Origin: Okeania sp. KiyG1
GTDB taxonomy: Bacteria > Cyanobacteriota > Cyanobacteriia > Cyanobacteriales > Microcoleaceae
Length of the DNA: 39,991 nt
Direction: 5' to 3'
Assembly: GCF_014132355.1 (NCBI RefSeq)
Contig: NZ_BLZO01000174.1
Coordinates: 1 to 39,991 of the forward strand
Part shown: positions 26,205-35,188 of the stretch, piece after piece
How positions within the stretch are numbered: the stretch's first letter is position 1
How the letters are laid out: each line of letters begins with the position of its first letter
Notes under the pieces: model-generated
The model's database searches: none
Told to the model about the DNA's origin: nothing
Seen by the model: the letters and a program-made list of their open reading frames with translations, nothing else
Program-made: the position numbers and the translations under genes

Positions 26205-26429
26205 TCAATTATCAATTATTTCTTTGGCTTTTCTAAATTCAATAATTTTTTGATACAAGCTTTCGTGGGTTTCATGTTCAAATAGTTTATCTTTGAATTC
26301 AAGATAATCTCCTGCCCCTAAATTACAAGCCGCAACAAATTGGAAAAATTTTAAGGGTTCTAAATGATCTTTAAGAATTAAAAGTGCTTCTTGAATCACT
26401 TCTTTTTCGTTAGTTGTTCTAGTTGTCAT
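26205..26429 (-). CDS. Small protein paired with the PIN toxin (putative partner)
   Basis: A 74-aa protein, MTTRTTNEKEVIQEALLILK... rich in charged helices and with no DNA-binding motif that I recognise. ATG at 26429 overlaps the PIN stop (ATGACAACTAG: its ATG lies 8 bases before the end of the PIN gene) and is preceded by gaggtatctt, so translation is probably coupled. The frame could extend to 26462, but that would run inside the PIN gene without a site. Tight overlap suggests a toxin-antitoxin module, but the antitoxin role is inferred only from position. Confidence 0.6.
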   Translation of the reverse strand: MTTRTTNEKEVIQEALLILKDHLEPLKFFQFVAACNLGAGDYLEFKDKLFEHETHESLYQKIIEFRKAKEIIDN

Positions 26430-26862
26430 AAGATACCTCAGTGATAAAATCAATAGGATCAACAGTTTTAATGGTTGATAAAGTTTGACAGCGGTTAATC
26501 AATCTTCGGTCGCAAGTTATAAAGTAATCACTTTGTGAAGCTTCAGCACAAGCCACATGATAAGAATCAAGTAATTTAATTCCCTGATTTTGTAGTTGTT
26601 TAGCTCGTTTTTCTTCTGATTGTTCCATTTTTTGATAAATGGTTGCTAAAGTCAAAAAGTTTGTGATTTTTTCTTGTCTGGTTAGATCGGAATTAAATAT
26701 ATTTTCATATTCTATCGGTTCTGAGTTAACTAATTCAATCTCTCGATTTTTAATCATCCCTAAAATTAACAAAACTGCTTCAGTTTCTAAGGCTATTTTA
26801 TTCTGTGTTTGGTCATCAAAAGGACGATTATAAACACTGGTATCTAAATAAACCCTAATCAC
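26419..26862 (-). CDS. PIN-domain protein (VapC-type RNase toxin)
   Basis: A 147-aa PIN-domain protein. The acidic residues expected at the Mg2+ site are present: D7 in VYLDTSVYNRPFDD, E49 in NSEPIEYENIF, D99 in KLLDSYHVACAEA, and D118 in YFITCDRRL. Such domains cut RNA and are held inactive by a partner. The start is GTG at 26862, supported by ggaggt 8 bases upstream (26871-26876). The ATGs in between are followed at once by TGA in another frame. The gene order is toxin first, then the small partner, the reverse of classical vapBC. Confidence 0.85.
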   Translation of the reverse strand: MIRVYLDTSVYNRPFDDQTQNKIALETEAVLLILGMIKNREIELVNSEPIEYENIFNSDLTRQEKITNFLTLATIYQKMEQSEEKRAKQLQNQGIKLLDSYHVACAEASQSDYFITCDRRLINRCQTLSTIKTVDPIDFITEVSYDN

Positions 26863-26870
26863 ATCATGCT

Positions 26871-26876
26871 ACCTCC
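26871..26876 (-). promoter_or_regulatory. Shine-Dalgarno that decides the GTG start of the PIN gene
   Basis: On the minus strand ggaggt is followed by agcatgat and then GTG. The intervening ATG ATG TGA is a two-codon minicistron whose stop overlaps the GTG, so initiation there could couple to, or compete with, the toxin start. Confidence 0.5.
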
Positions 26877-27157
26877 TGAATTAAGTTAGCATTTATTTTT
26901 TCTTATTTATGCTAACATTATCTAAAATTTTTGGGGTTAGATTAGTCATTTGGTCAGTAAAGGAGGTTTAACACTAGAATAACTGGCTGTGTTGATGGAG
27001 TTTAGGCTAGTTGGGATATGGTCAACTGGTTTTTGTCAATTTTAGCTATTTTGTAAAGTTTTAATAAAGTAATTAGTTATAAAAAATATAAATATAGTAT
27101 ATACTTAAGCTCGTAATTTATCGTTAAGTTCTTTATCAAGAAGGAGACTTTTATATT

Positions 27158-27489
27158 ATGAGTAAACTGAGAAATTTATTGGTTGGATTTTTGCTAGCAG
27201 CCGGGACTATTGTTTTTTTTCACGGTGCTGCTTCTGCTCAAACTATGACTTGCAAAGAAGCTGTTGATTACATACAAAATCGCATTTCGTCGCTACAAAG
27301 TTTAATTTTTACTCAGGACTCAAGTCAGTTGGGTGGAGGATCCAGGTTTACAAGAGGGCAACTAAGTGATTTTTTGCAGGAAGCTACATAACATATTTTC
27401 TTGATAAACATCCTGAATGTAACGAACAAGCAGAGCGAGCATATCTTCGTCAAAAAATTGACAACGCATACTACTTTCTCAAGAATTGA
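27158..27489 (+). CDS. Small secreted two-cysteine protein, one frameshift
   Basis: The first frame (27158-27391) has a signal peptide (LLVGFLLAAGTIVFFHGAASA, cut after residue 27) and continues QTMTCKEAVDYIQNRISSL. It ends at once after a T6 run (27370-27375). One added T gives ...LSDFFAGSYITYFLDKH, then PECNEQAERAYLRQKIDN and AYYFLKN to the stop at 27489, a 110-residue product with two cysteines (C32 and the one in HPECNE) that could form a disulfide in the periplasm. aaggaga lies about 11 bases before ATG. I do not recognise the family. The upstream 295-bp gap (26863-27157) is AT-rich with no other feature. Confidence 0.65.
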
Positions 27490-27696
27490 TAAATAAATAG
27501 GGCGTTGGTAAATCAAGAGATAAAACTTTAAAATTAATCTGTTTCTAATACCTCTAAATATTTAACCAGAGTAAGTGATTGGTATCACCCCTAGTAGAAA
27601 ATAATCCCACCAATTACCAATTCCATAAATTGCTTTTAGAGACTATTTATACATTTATAAAGTCTTTAGGAGAACGCGATATACTGCCCGCTAAAA

Positions 27697-29172
27697 ATGA
27701 TAATTCTCAAACGATTAAAATCTGATATTCTACTTCAAATAACTATCATTGCTGCCATAATTTTATTTATTTCTAGCAGTGTCCGTCATTTATTATTTCA
27801 ATCTAGCGCTTTTGAAATGGGAATTTATGACCAAGTTACTTATTTAATAAGTCAAGGTTTACCCCCTATTTCTTCCTTCTTAGAAGTACATCATTTAGGA
27901 AATCATGCTGCTTGGTCAATGTATCCTGTGGCATTACTTTATAAAATTTATCCTTCCGTCTATTGGTTATTACTAATACAAGCCATTTGTTTAGCAATAG
28001 GAACAATTCCTACCTGGAGTTTAGCACGTCATGCTGGCTTAAATAAAAAACTTGCTTTTGCTATGGCAATAGTTTATTTATCATACCCAGTAGTATTCAA
28101 TCTCAATTTATTTGATTTTCATCCAGAAGTAATGGCATTGCCAGCAATGTTAGGAGCAATTTTAGCAGCAAAATTAGATAAAACTCTTTGGTTTTGTGTG
28201 GCTATTATTTGGGTTTTAGGTTGCAAAGGTGCTTTATCTTTACCTGTAGCAGGAATGGGTTTTTGGTTATATTTCTATGAAAAAAAGCGACTGTGCGGAG
28301 CAATAGCTTTGTTTGCTGGTACAGTTTGGTTTATTATTGCTACTCAAGCACTGATACCTTATTTTAGAGATGGTCAACCACCAGGAGGAGTCGGACGTTA
28401 TCGATATTTAGGAAGCTCCATACAAGAAATTTTACTGAATATGTTTTTAAGACCCGAACTGGTGCTTGGCAAATTAATTTCACTGAAAACTCTAGAATAT
28501 TTACTATTACTAAATCTGCCTGTAATTTGGTGGCTTGCTCCTAAATATTTAACTCCTTTAATAGCAGCATCTCCCGTTTTTGCGATGAATATTCTCTCTA
28601 AAATTGATGCTCAACGAGACTTAATTCATCAGTATTCTTTGCCAATATTACCTTTCTTATTAATGGCTGTAATTTATACTATTGCTGATGGAAAATGTGG
28701 TTTATGGTATTGGCTGTGGAATTTACGCCGACCTCAAACAGATAAAGCTGAAAATATATCTACAATAGTTGGCGATCGCTTACCAAAATTTATTATTATT
28801 TGGTCTTGCATTGGATTTTTAGCTTTGGCTAAATATGGGTATTTTTGGTCTATTTATTTAGATTATCTAGATACTTGGCAAGCAGCACGAGAAGCAGTTG
28901 CTTTAGTTGATACAAAAGGTGGTGTTTTTACTACTTCTGAAATTACGCCTCATTTAACTCATCGTCAGTTCATTAAGTTAATTGTTGAAGAAGATGAATT
29001 ACCAAAAACTGAAGCATTAGTTGAGTATGATTATATTTTGGTAAATGTACGTCATCCAGGGTGGAAAAGTAGTCAAGAATATTCACAGAAATTAGTAGAT
29101 AAACTCAAAGTTAATTCAGAATTTCAGCTTAGTTACGAACGGGATGATGTCTATTTATTTGAAATTAAATAA
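27697..29172 (+). CDS. DUF2079 family polytopic membrane protein (copy B)
   Basis: A 491-aa paralogue of copy A at 24330, collinear over its length: MGIYDQVTYLISQGLPPISS, VHHLGNHAAWSMYPVALLYK, NLFDFHPEVMALPAMLGAIL, IIWVLGCKGALSLPVAGMG and GRYRYLGSS match the other copy with moderate divergence. About ten helices are predicted. ATG at 27697 is just before helix 1. The two copies differ clearly at the nucleotide level, so the duplication is old or they arrived separately. Function unknown; GT-C-like membrane glycosyltransferase is a reasonable guess. The 200-bp gap before it (27490-27696) shows nothing recognisable. Confidence 0.88.
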   Translation: MIILKRLKSDILLQITIIAAIILFISSSVRHLLFQSSAFEMGIYDQVTYLISQGLPPISSFLEVHHLGNHAAWSMYPVALLYKIYPSVYWLLLIQAICLAIGTIPTWSLARHAGLNKKLAFAMAIVYLSYPVVFNLNLFDFHPEVMALPAMLGAILAAKLDKTLWFCVAIIWVLGCKGALSLPVAGMGFWLYFYEKKRLCGAIALFAGTVWFIIATQALIPYFRDGQPPGGVGRYRYLGSSIQEILLNMFLRPELVLGKLISLKTLEYLLLLNLPVIWWLAPKYLTPLIAASPVFAMNILSKIDAQRDLIHQYSLPILPFLLMAVIYTIADGKCGLWYWLWNLRRPQTDKAENISTIVGDRLPKFIIIWSCIGFLALAKYGYFWSIYLDYLDTWQAAREAVALVDTKGGVFTTSEITPHLTHRQFIKLIVEEDELPKTEALVEYDYILVNVRHPGWKSSQEYSQKLVDKLKVNSEFQLSYERDDVYLFEIK

Positions 29173-29521
29173 TCAATCATCAATATTTGAAAAGCAGGTC
29201 TGGCGTAAGCATTCAGCGGTCAGCATTCAGCTATGAGTTATTAACTCACGACCGCATCGAAGGAGGAATGAGTCTCCAAGGAGTGAAATATGTTTGCTTC
29301 CGCATTCGGACTGAAAGAAAAAAGCGATCAGCTAACCTGAGTAAGTTATTACATTCATACATCTGAATGCGAGCGCATGACAAACGGAAATGCTGTTTGC
29401 GGAGAATTCCGTAGGAAATCCTAATAGCTGTTTGCGCAGAATTCCACAGGAAACGCTTACGGTCTGGCAACAAGAAAATTAGTGATCGTTATCAACACCA
29501 TTAGTCATGTTTGAATCAGTT

Positions 29522-29628
29522 ATACCATTTTGAAAAAAGAATGTTACGAATAATAAGCGTGATTAAAAGACTTTAAAGGGAGATGTCCCTTTGATAAAAA
29601 AGAGTATTTCCTAGCTCAAAAATGGTAT
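29522..29628. mobile_element. 107-bp MITE, ATACCATTTT ends
   Basis: Left end ataccattttgaaaaaag, right end ctagctcaaaaatggtat. The outer 10 bases pair after one single-base bulge. An internal hairpin aaaggga-gatg-tcccttt lies near 29575-29592. There is no coding content. Confidence 0.5.
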
Positions 29629-30005
29629 TGAAGCCATTCCCATACGACTCCTGACTCCTGAATTCCCCTCCTGGGAGCAGGGCTAATTATTTGTCGTCAG
29701 AGAATATTTACAACCCTATATTTTTTTGAGATCCTGTGCTTCCCACACTCCCCACCTCCTCCTTTTTTCTCTGGTGAAAATAAATTGACCTCCACCGGAG
29801 GGGTTAGGGGTGAGTCCCCATCTCCCCACCTATATATATATATCAGGACTTACGCAAATTCACCTTGAAAACGCTATATGTAGAGGCGAATGGCATTAGT
29901 CCTGTATATAACAAGTATTCAACCAGATTTGAGATCAAACCCGCCATCAAATTCACCAGTAATTTTCTAGATCAGCGTGGGAGTCTCAAACCCCATATGA
30001 AAAAT

Positions 30006-30095
30006 AGGACTTAGGCAAAAGCACTAGATATAGTAGATAAAAACTATAGCACTATGGTATATATGACATTTTTATCGAAAAAATGCGTAAGTCCT
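30006..30095. mobile_element. 90-bp MITE, AGGACTTA(C/G)GCA ends
   Basis: aggacttaggca (30006-30017) and tgcgtaagtcct (30084-30095) pair at 11 of 12 positions. The ends are the same as for 2759-3058 and 11975-12276, but the interior is unrelated. Confidence 0.6.
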
Positions 30096-30459
30096 GAAAA
30101 ATCAAAACACAGATCACAATTTGGTTACAACAGTGTTGCCAAATTTTTTATATAATCAGTATTACTCAGGATAGCTACATTAGGTAGGGTACAAACTCCA
30201 GTTTACTGAAAGCAGTTTTAACTTAAGTAGACGACAAAATTCTTTTGGGTGAGGGAATAGGGGGCAGGAGAATACTTTGGCCACTGTAGTCTATCTATAT
30301 TGAAAACCGCTATCAGGATTTTTTATATCAAAGACAAAAGAAATTTATATTAATCTCATAGACATCTGGCGAGCATCAAAAATCAAATCAACTACCCCAC
30401 AAAAATTATCAATTCTTTCCCCCTACTCCCTATGGGTGGAGCAGATGTCTCATCAATAT

Positions 30460-31510
30460 TAATATCATCTCCCCTTGAATAATTATCAAATCAGGGAATA
30501 GGAAGCACCGTAACTGGGATAATAGGGATATAAGAGGATAGGTTTTTTCCAAATTGCTATGCTCCAAACTTAATATCAGTACTAACACCAGTTTTATGAA
30601 GCAAATATAAAGCAAAAAGTTCCGTATTTTCTACCTAGTAACGTCATAAGTCTTCAGTAATAATAAGGATGTCAAAACAAACAAAGCTTGTTAAGACAAC
30701 AACCAATAACTTACTCAGGAGATATCAACAATGACTACTAACTACCTCAAGCAAATTACACTCGCTACTATCGGAACTGGTTGTATTGCTCTGGGTGTCG
30801 CCACTGAAGCTCAAGCTGCTGCACTTTCAGGTACTTTAGAAGTTTCTGGTCTTCAGTTTAATGGAGATGAAATCAGAATCGAGCTTGAGGATATGATGTA
30901 TCTAGGAACAGGAGATTTTCTAGCTCCGGCCTTCTCTATGGGTACTGTTAGTACTGAGAGTTTCTCAAATGTTTCTACTATGAATCCCATCGATCATTTT
31001 TTCACTTCTGAATCAGGAGATGATGAATACAGTTTCACCCTCACATCAGCAATAAAAGTAGATGACCCAACAAACGTCGAATATAACTTTGCTGGAACTG
31101 TTGAAGATGAAGAAGGGCATATTACCCACTGGACAGGTTTGTTCCTAGCTGCACATGGAGATCAAGCTTCTTGGTCAGTTTCCCTAGAGACAAAAAGAGT
31201 ACCAGAACCTTCCACAATGATTGGTTTACTAGGAATAACTACATTAGGTCTAACTACTTTACGCAAAGCAAAACGAGGATAATTAACTCTGAAGCGACTT
31301 TCTACAATTGAGTGCACAACTCCAGAAATTCAGGAACGAGAATAGGGGGAAAAGGTAGAAACATGATCCAATCTCCCCATATCTCTATCTATAACTTTAA
31401 CTATATAAATAACTATCAAATGGGTTCTATATCTATACATGGTGAATCTATTGATTATTTCTACTCCCTGGCGTTGCTAATTTATAATTATTCAATCGGA
31501 CATGATATTA
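30460..31510 (+). mobile_element. TIR-bounded PEP-CTERM cassette 1
   Basis: The left end 30460-30486 (taatatcatctccccttgaa + taattat) and right end 31484-31510 (ataattattcaatcggacat + gatatta) are 27-bp inverted repeats with three mismatches. The only gene inside is the PEP-CTERM gene; there is no transposase. The right end matches the right end of the 185-bp MITE at 11983-12167 (ttcaaccggacatgatatta). Confidence 0.65.
30731..31282 (+). CDS. PEP-CTERM protein, tandem copy 1
   Basis: A 183-aa exported protein. Signal peptide 1-29 (TEAQA cut before AALSG), a beta-rich domain (33-150), then the sorting tag RVPEPSTMIGLLGITTLGL (156-174) with a helix and RKAKRG, as processed by an exosortase. cagg-agatatcaac places a Shine-Dalgarno (caggaga, 30717-30722) before ATG. 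Copy-specific residues: L58, D62, L64, N80, D97-D98-E99, K109. PEP-CTERM proteins are usually exported together with exopolysaccharide; exosortase is not in the window. The function of the beta domain is unknown. Confidence 0.92.
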   Translation: MTTNYLKQITLATIGTGCIALGVATEAQAAALSGTLEVSGLQFNGDEIRIELEDMMYLGTGDFLAPAFSMGTVSTESFSNVSTMNPIDHFFTSESGDDEYSFTLTSAIKVDDPTNVEYNFAGTVEDEEGHITHWTGLFLAAHGDQASWSVSLETKRVPEPSTMIGLLGITTLGLTTLRKAKRG

Positions 31511-32339
31511 CCACTCCAACGAGGTTTGTTTAGAACTTCGAGCTGCAGCTGCTTTAGTGATTGACCGTATCGCTGGAAAATTATCAGAAAAAAATACCAC
31601 AGTGTTTGTTGAGAGCGGAGGAGTTCAACAAATATGATGGGAGTAATTGGAGACGAGTTGCTAGTTTGATTTACGCCCATCCTATTCCCTGGAGTAAACT
31701 TCTTCAAGGTAACAAAGCCCCTTTAGGGAACCCTCATTCATTTAATTTTTCTACAGTTTTTTTCCTACGCCAAAATATTTGCTACATATCCCTTCGCTAT
31801 TTGAATTGCACTAGCTCCTATTTGATGTTCTCCACCATACATATACATATAGAACCCATTTAGTATCAAAATTGAGGCGATACTGCTGAGGCGAAGCTGC
31901 GCGAACGCCAGTCTCTGAAGCATGAGCCGTACAAAACAAAGATTGATCAGAAAATTAGGTCTCAAGCCTCCCATTGGCGGAGCCGCGAGCTACCGCTCTA
32001 CAAGGGGATGAAAAAGCGGTCGTAGCGCAGCTTCCCGGAGGGTGGGATGGCTCCGAAACCTCGCCATATCCATCAGACCAAGAGAAAATCAACTTCAATA
32101 TTTCAATTCACTTTACTTTAGGCAGAGGTACTGATAACTGATAACTGTTAACGCAGTTCTGACCATAGGAGGCGTGCCTGATAACTGATAACTGATAACT
32201 GATAACTGAAATGACCTTGGCCGTGGCATTTTCGAGAGTTCTTTTTCTGCGGAATGCTGCCAGGGTCATGTTTATTTATTGGAAATTCAAAAGCGTTTCA
32301 GTCCCGAATAATCAGCTTTTTTCCTTTGCCATGCTGCTG
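31511..32339. other. Spacer between cassettes 1 and 2
   Basis: No complete gene. A plus-strand frame 31518-31637 (NEVCLELRAAAALVIDRIAG then KLSEKNTTVFVESGG) looks like a gene fragment that I cannot name; it ends in TGA. On the minus strand YMYGGEHQIGASAIQIAKGY (about 31848-31765) also looks coding-like. A degraded GCCTCTCC-type element (31960-32112) with agcggtcg and gaccaagagaa follows, then GATAACT arrays (32126-32212) ending gaaatgacc. Confidence 0.55.
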
Positions 32340-33381
32340 TAATATCATCTCCCCTTGAATAATTATGAAATCAGGGAATAGGAACACCGTAACTGGGATA
32401 ATAGGGATATAATCAGGATAGGGGACTTGCAAATCCAGACTTGATATCAGTACTAACACCAGTTTTATGAAGCAAATATAAAGTAAAAAGTTCCGTATTT
32501 TCTACCTAGTAACGTCATAAGTATTCAGTAATAATAAGGATGTCAAAACAAACAAAGCTTGTTAAGACAACAACCAATAACTTACTCAGGAGATATCAAC
32601 AATGACTACTAACTACCTCAAGCAAATTACACTCGCTACTATCGGAACTGGTTGTATTGCTCTGGGTGTCGCCACTGAAGCTCAAGCTGCTGCACTTTCA
32701 GGTACTTTAGAAGTTTCTGGTCTTCAGTTTAATGGAGATGAAATCAGAATCGAACTTGAGGATATGATGTATGGAGGAACAGGAAGTTTTAACGCTCCGG
32801 CCTTCTCTATGGGTACTGTTAGTACTGAGAGTTTCTCAAGTGTTTCTACTATGAATCCCATCGATCATTTTTTCACTTCTGAATCAGGAGGTATAGACTA
32901 CAGTTTCACCCTCACATCAGCAATAGAAGTAGATGACCCAACAAACGTAGAATATAACTTTGCTGGAACTGTTGAAGATGAAGAAGGGCATATTACCCAC
33001 TGGACAGGTTTGTTCCTAGCTGCACATGGAGATCAAGCTTCTTGGTCAGTTTCCCTAGAGACAAAAAGAGTACCAGAACCTTCCACAATGATTGGTTTAC
33101 TAGGAATAACTACATTAGGTCTAACTACTTTACGCAAAGCAAAACGAGGATAATTAACTCTGAAGCGACTTTCTACAATTGAGTGCACAACTCCAGAAAT
33201 TCAGGAACGAGAATAGGGGGAAAAGGTAGAAACATGATCCAATCTCCCCATATCTCTATCTATAACTTTAACTATATAAATAACTATCAAATGGGTTCTA
33301 TATCTATACATGGTGAATCTATTGATTCTGTCTACTCCCTGGCGTTGCTAATTTATAATTATTCAATCGGAGATGATATTA
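32340..33381 (+). mobile_element. TIR-bounded PEP-CTERM cassette 2
   Basis: Left end 32340-32366 and right end 33355-33381 (ataattattcaatcggagat + gatatta) are inverted repeats at 25 of 27 positions, the best preserved pair together with cassette 3. The right end has GAGATG where cassette 1 has GACATG. Confidence 0.65.
32602..33153 (+). CDS. PEP-CTERM protein, tandem copy 2
   Basis: The same 183-aa architecture as copy 1, with an identical signal peptide, C-terminal PEP tag and ribosome-binding region. It differs at G58, S62, N64, S80, G97-I98-D99 and E109: eight amino-acid changes against only two silent ones that I find (gag/gaa in ELED, gtc/gta before EYNF). The changes cluster in two patches, likely surface loops of the beta domain. 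Confidence 0.92.
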   Translation: MTTNYLKQITLATIGTGCIALGVATEAQAAALSGTLEVSGLQFNGDEIRIELEDMMYGGTGSFNAPAFSMGTVSTESFSSVSTMNPIDHFFTSESGGIDYSFTLTSAIEVDDPTNVEYNFAGTVEDEEGHITHWTGLFLAAHGDQASWSVSLETKRVPEPSTMIGLLGITTLGLTTLRKAKRG

Positions 33382-34139
33382 CCACTCCAACGAAGTTTAT
33401 TTAGAACTTCGAGCTGCAGCTGCTTTAGTGATTGACCGTATCGCTGGAAAATTATCAGAAAAAAATACCACAGTGTTTGTTGAGAGCGGAGGAGTTCAAC
33501 AAATATGATGGGAGTAATTGGAGACGAGTTGCTAGTTTGATTTACGCCCATCCTATTCCCTGGAGTAAACTTCTTCAAGGTAACAAAGCCCCTTTAGGGA
33601 ACCCTCATTCATTTAATTTTTCTACAGTTTTTTTCCTACGCCAAAATATTTGCTACATATCCCTTCGCTATTTGAATTGCACTAGCTCCTATTTGATGTT
33701 CTCCACCATACATATACATATAGAACCCATTTAGTATCAAAATTGAGGCGATACTGCTGAGGCGAAGCTGCGCGAACGCCAATCTCTGAAGCATGAGCCG
33801 TACAAAACAAAGATTGACCAAAAAATTAGGTCTCAAGCCTCCCATTGGCGGAGCGACGAGCTACCGCTCTACAAGGGGATGAAAAAAAATCAACTTCAAT
33901 ACTTCAATCCCAATACTTTAGGCAGAGGTACTGATAACTGATAACTGTTAACGCAGTTCTGACCATAGGAGGCGTGCCTGATAACTGATAACTGATAACT
34001 GATAACTGAAATGACCTTGGCCGTGGCATTTTCGAGAGTTCTTTTTCTGCGGAATGCTGCCGGGGTCATGTTTATTTATTGGAAATTCAAAAGCGTTTCA
34101 GTCCCGAATAATCAGCTTTTTTCCTTTGCCATGCTGCTG
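33382..34139. other. Spacer between cassettes 2 and 3
   Basis: As 31511-32339 but shorter. The unidentified frame recurs at 33389-33508 (NEVYLELRAAAALVIDRIAG). Heptamer GATAACT arrays at 33926-34012. No independent gene. Confidence 0.55.
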
Positions 34140-35188
34140 TAATATCATCTCCCCTTGAATAATTATGAAATCAGGGAATAGGGAACACCGTAACTGGGAT
34201 AATAGGGATATAATCAGGATAGGGGGCTTGCAAATCCAGACTTAATATCAGTACTAACACCAGTTTTATGAAGCAAATATAAAGTAAAAAGTTCCGTATT
34301 TTCTACCTAGTAACGTCATAAGTATTCAGTAATAATAAGGATGTCAAAACAAACAAAGCTTGTTAAGACAACAACCAATAACTTACTCAGGAGATATCAA
34401 CAATGACTACTAACTACCTCAAGCAAATTACACTCGCTACTATCGGAACTGGTTGTATTGCTCTGGGTGTCGCCACTGAAGCTCAAGCTGCTGCACTTTC
34501 AGGTACTTTAGAAGTTTCTGGTCTTCAGTTTAATGGAGATGAAATCAGAATCGAGCTTGAGGATATGATGTATCTAGGAACAGGAGATTTTCTAGCTCCG
34601 GCCTTCTCTATGGGTACTGTTAGTACTGAGAGTTTCTCAAGTGTTTCTACTATGAATCCCATCGATCATTTTTTCACTTCTGAATCAGGAGGTATAGACT
34701 ACAGTTTCACCCTCACATCAGCAATAGAAGTAGATGACCCAACAAACGTAGAATATAACTTTGCTGGAACTGTTGAAGATGAAGAAGGGCATATTACCCA
34801 CTGGACAGGTTTGTTCCTAGCTGCACATGGAGATCAAGCTTCTTGGTCAGTTTCCCTAGAGACAAAAAGAGTACCAGAACCTTCCACAATGATTGGTTTA
34901 CTAGGAATAACTACATTAGGTCTAACTACTTTACGCAAAGCAAAACGAGGATAATTAACTCTGAAGCGACTTTCTACAATTGAGTGCACAACTCCAGAAA
35001 TTCAGGAACGAGAATAGGGGGAAAAGGTAGAAACATGATCCAATCTCCCCATATCTCCATCTATAACTTTAACTTTAACTATATAAATAACTATCAAAAG
35101 GGTTCTATATCTATACATGGTGAATCTATTGATTCTGTCTACTCCCTGGCGTTGCTAATTTATAATTATTCAATCGGAGATGATATTA
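34140..35188 (+). mobile_element. TIR-bounded PEP-CTERM cassette 3
   Basis: Left end 34140-34166 and right end 35162-35188 pair at 25 of 27 positions. A 6-base insertion (aacttt, near 35067-35078) distinguishes its 3' region. The repeat unit stops at 35220 (…gaacttcgag), 32 bases beyond the cassette end. Confidence 0.65.

Larger units (their letters stand above)
29173..30459. other. 1.3-kb gap with short elements
   Basis: No gene. Features: gcattcagcggtcagcattc (29209-29228); a 37-bp tandem duplication (gctgtttgcggagaattcc at 29391 and gctgtttgcgcagaattcc at 29428); a MITE at 29522-29628; a cccctcctgggagcag/ggaggggttaggggtg segment like those at 230 and 6450; an aggacttacgcaaattc half element (29845); and a 90-bp MITE at 30006-30095. 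A minus-strand frame at 29246-29473 is repeat-derived. Confidence 0.6.
30461..32340 (+). repeat. Tandem repeat unit 1 (1880 bp)
   Basis: All three units begin at the same base, aatatcatctccccttgaat. Unit 1 is 1880 bp, unit 2 is 32341-34140 (1800 bp) and unit 3 is cut short at 35220. The length difference of units 1 and 2 is mostly a deletion of about 70 bp in unit 2 after gatgaaaaa (33878-33887), which removes the core of a GCCTCTCC-type element. Confidence 0.85.
32341..34140 (+). repeat. Tandem repeat unit 2 (1800 bp)
   Basis: Near-identical to unit 1 apart from the 70-bp deletion, a few substitutions in the PEP-CTERM gene and small changes just after the left end (tcaggataggggacttgc). Confidence 0.85.

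Noticed and set aside
29246-29473. 75-aa minus-strand frame
   Set aside because: Cysteine/arginine-rich translation of a tandem duplication (29391-29454) and hairpin repeats; no family resemblance.
31312-31533. 73-aa frame conserved after each PEP-CTERM gene
   Set aside because: It is conserved only because the whole unit is duplicated. It starts with GTG without a ribosome site and ends inside the right inverted repeat, and copy 3 carries an extra in-frame insertion.
31561-31863. 100-aa frame in the spacer (RRVASLIYAHPIPW)
   Set aside because: It overlaps the more protein-like frame at 31518-31637, lacks a start signal, and its conservation is again explained by duplication.
32126-32212. 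GATAACT repeats, considered as a CRISPR array or regulatory iterons of an origin
   Set aside because: They are 7-base tandem units found at five other places, next to no replication gene.
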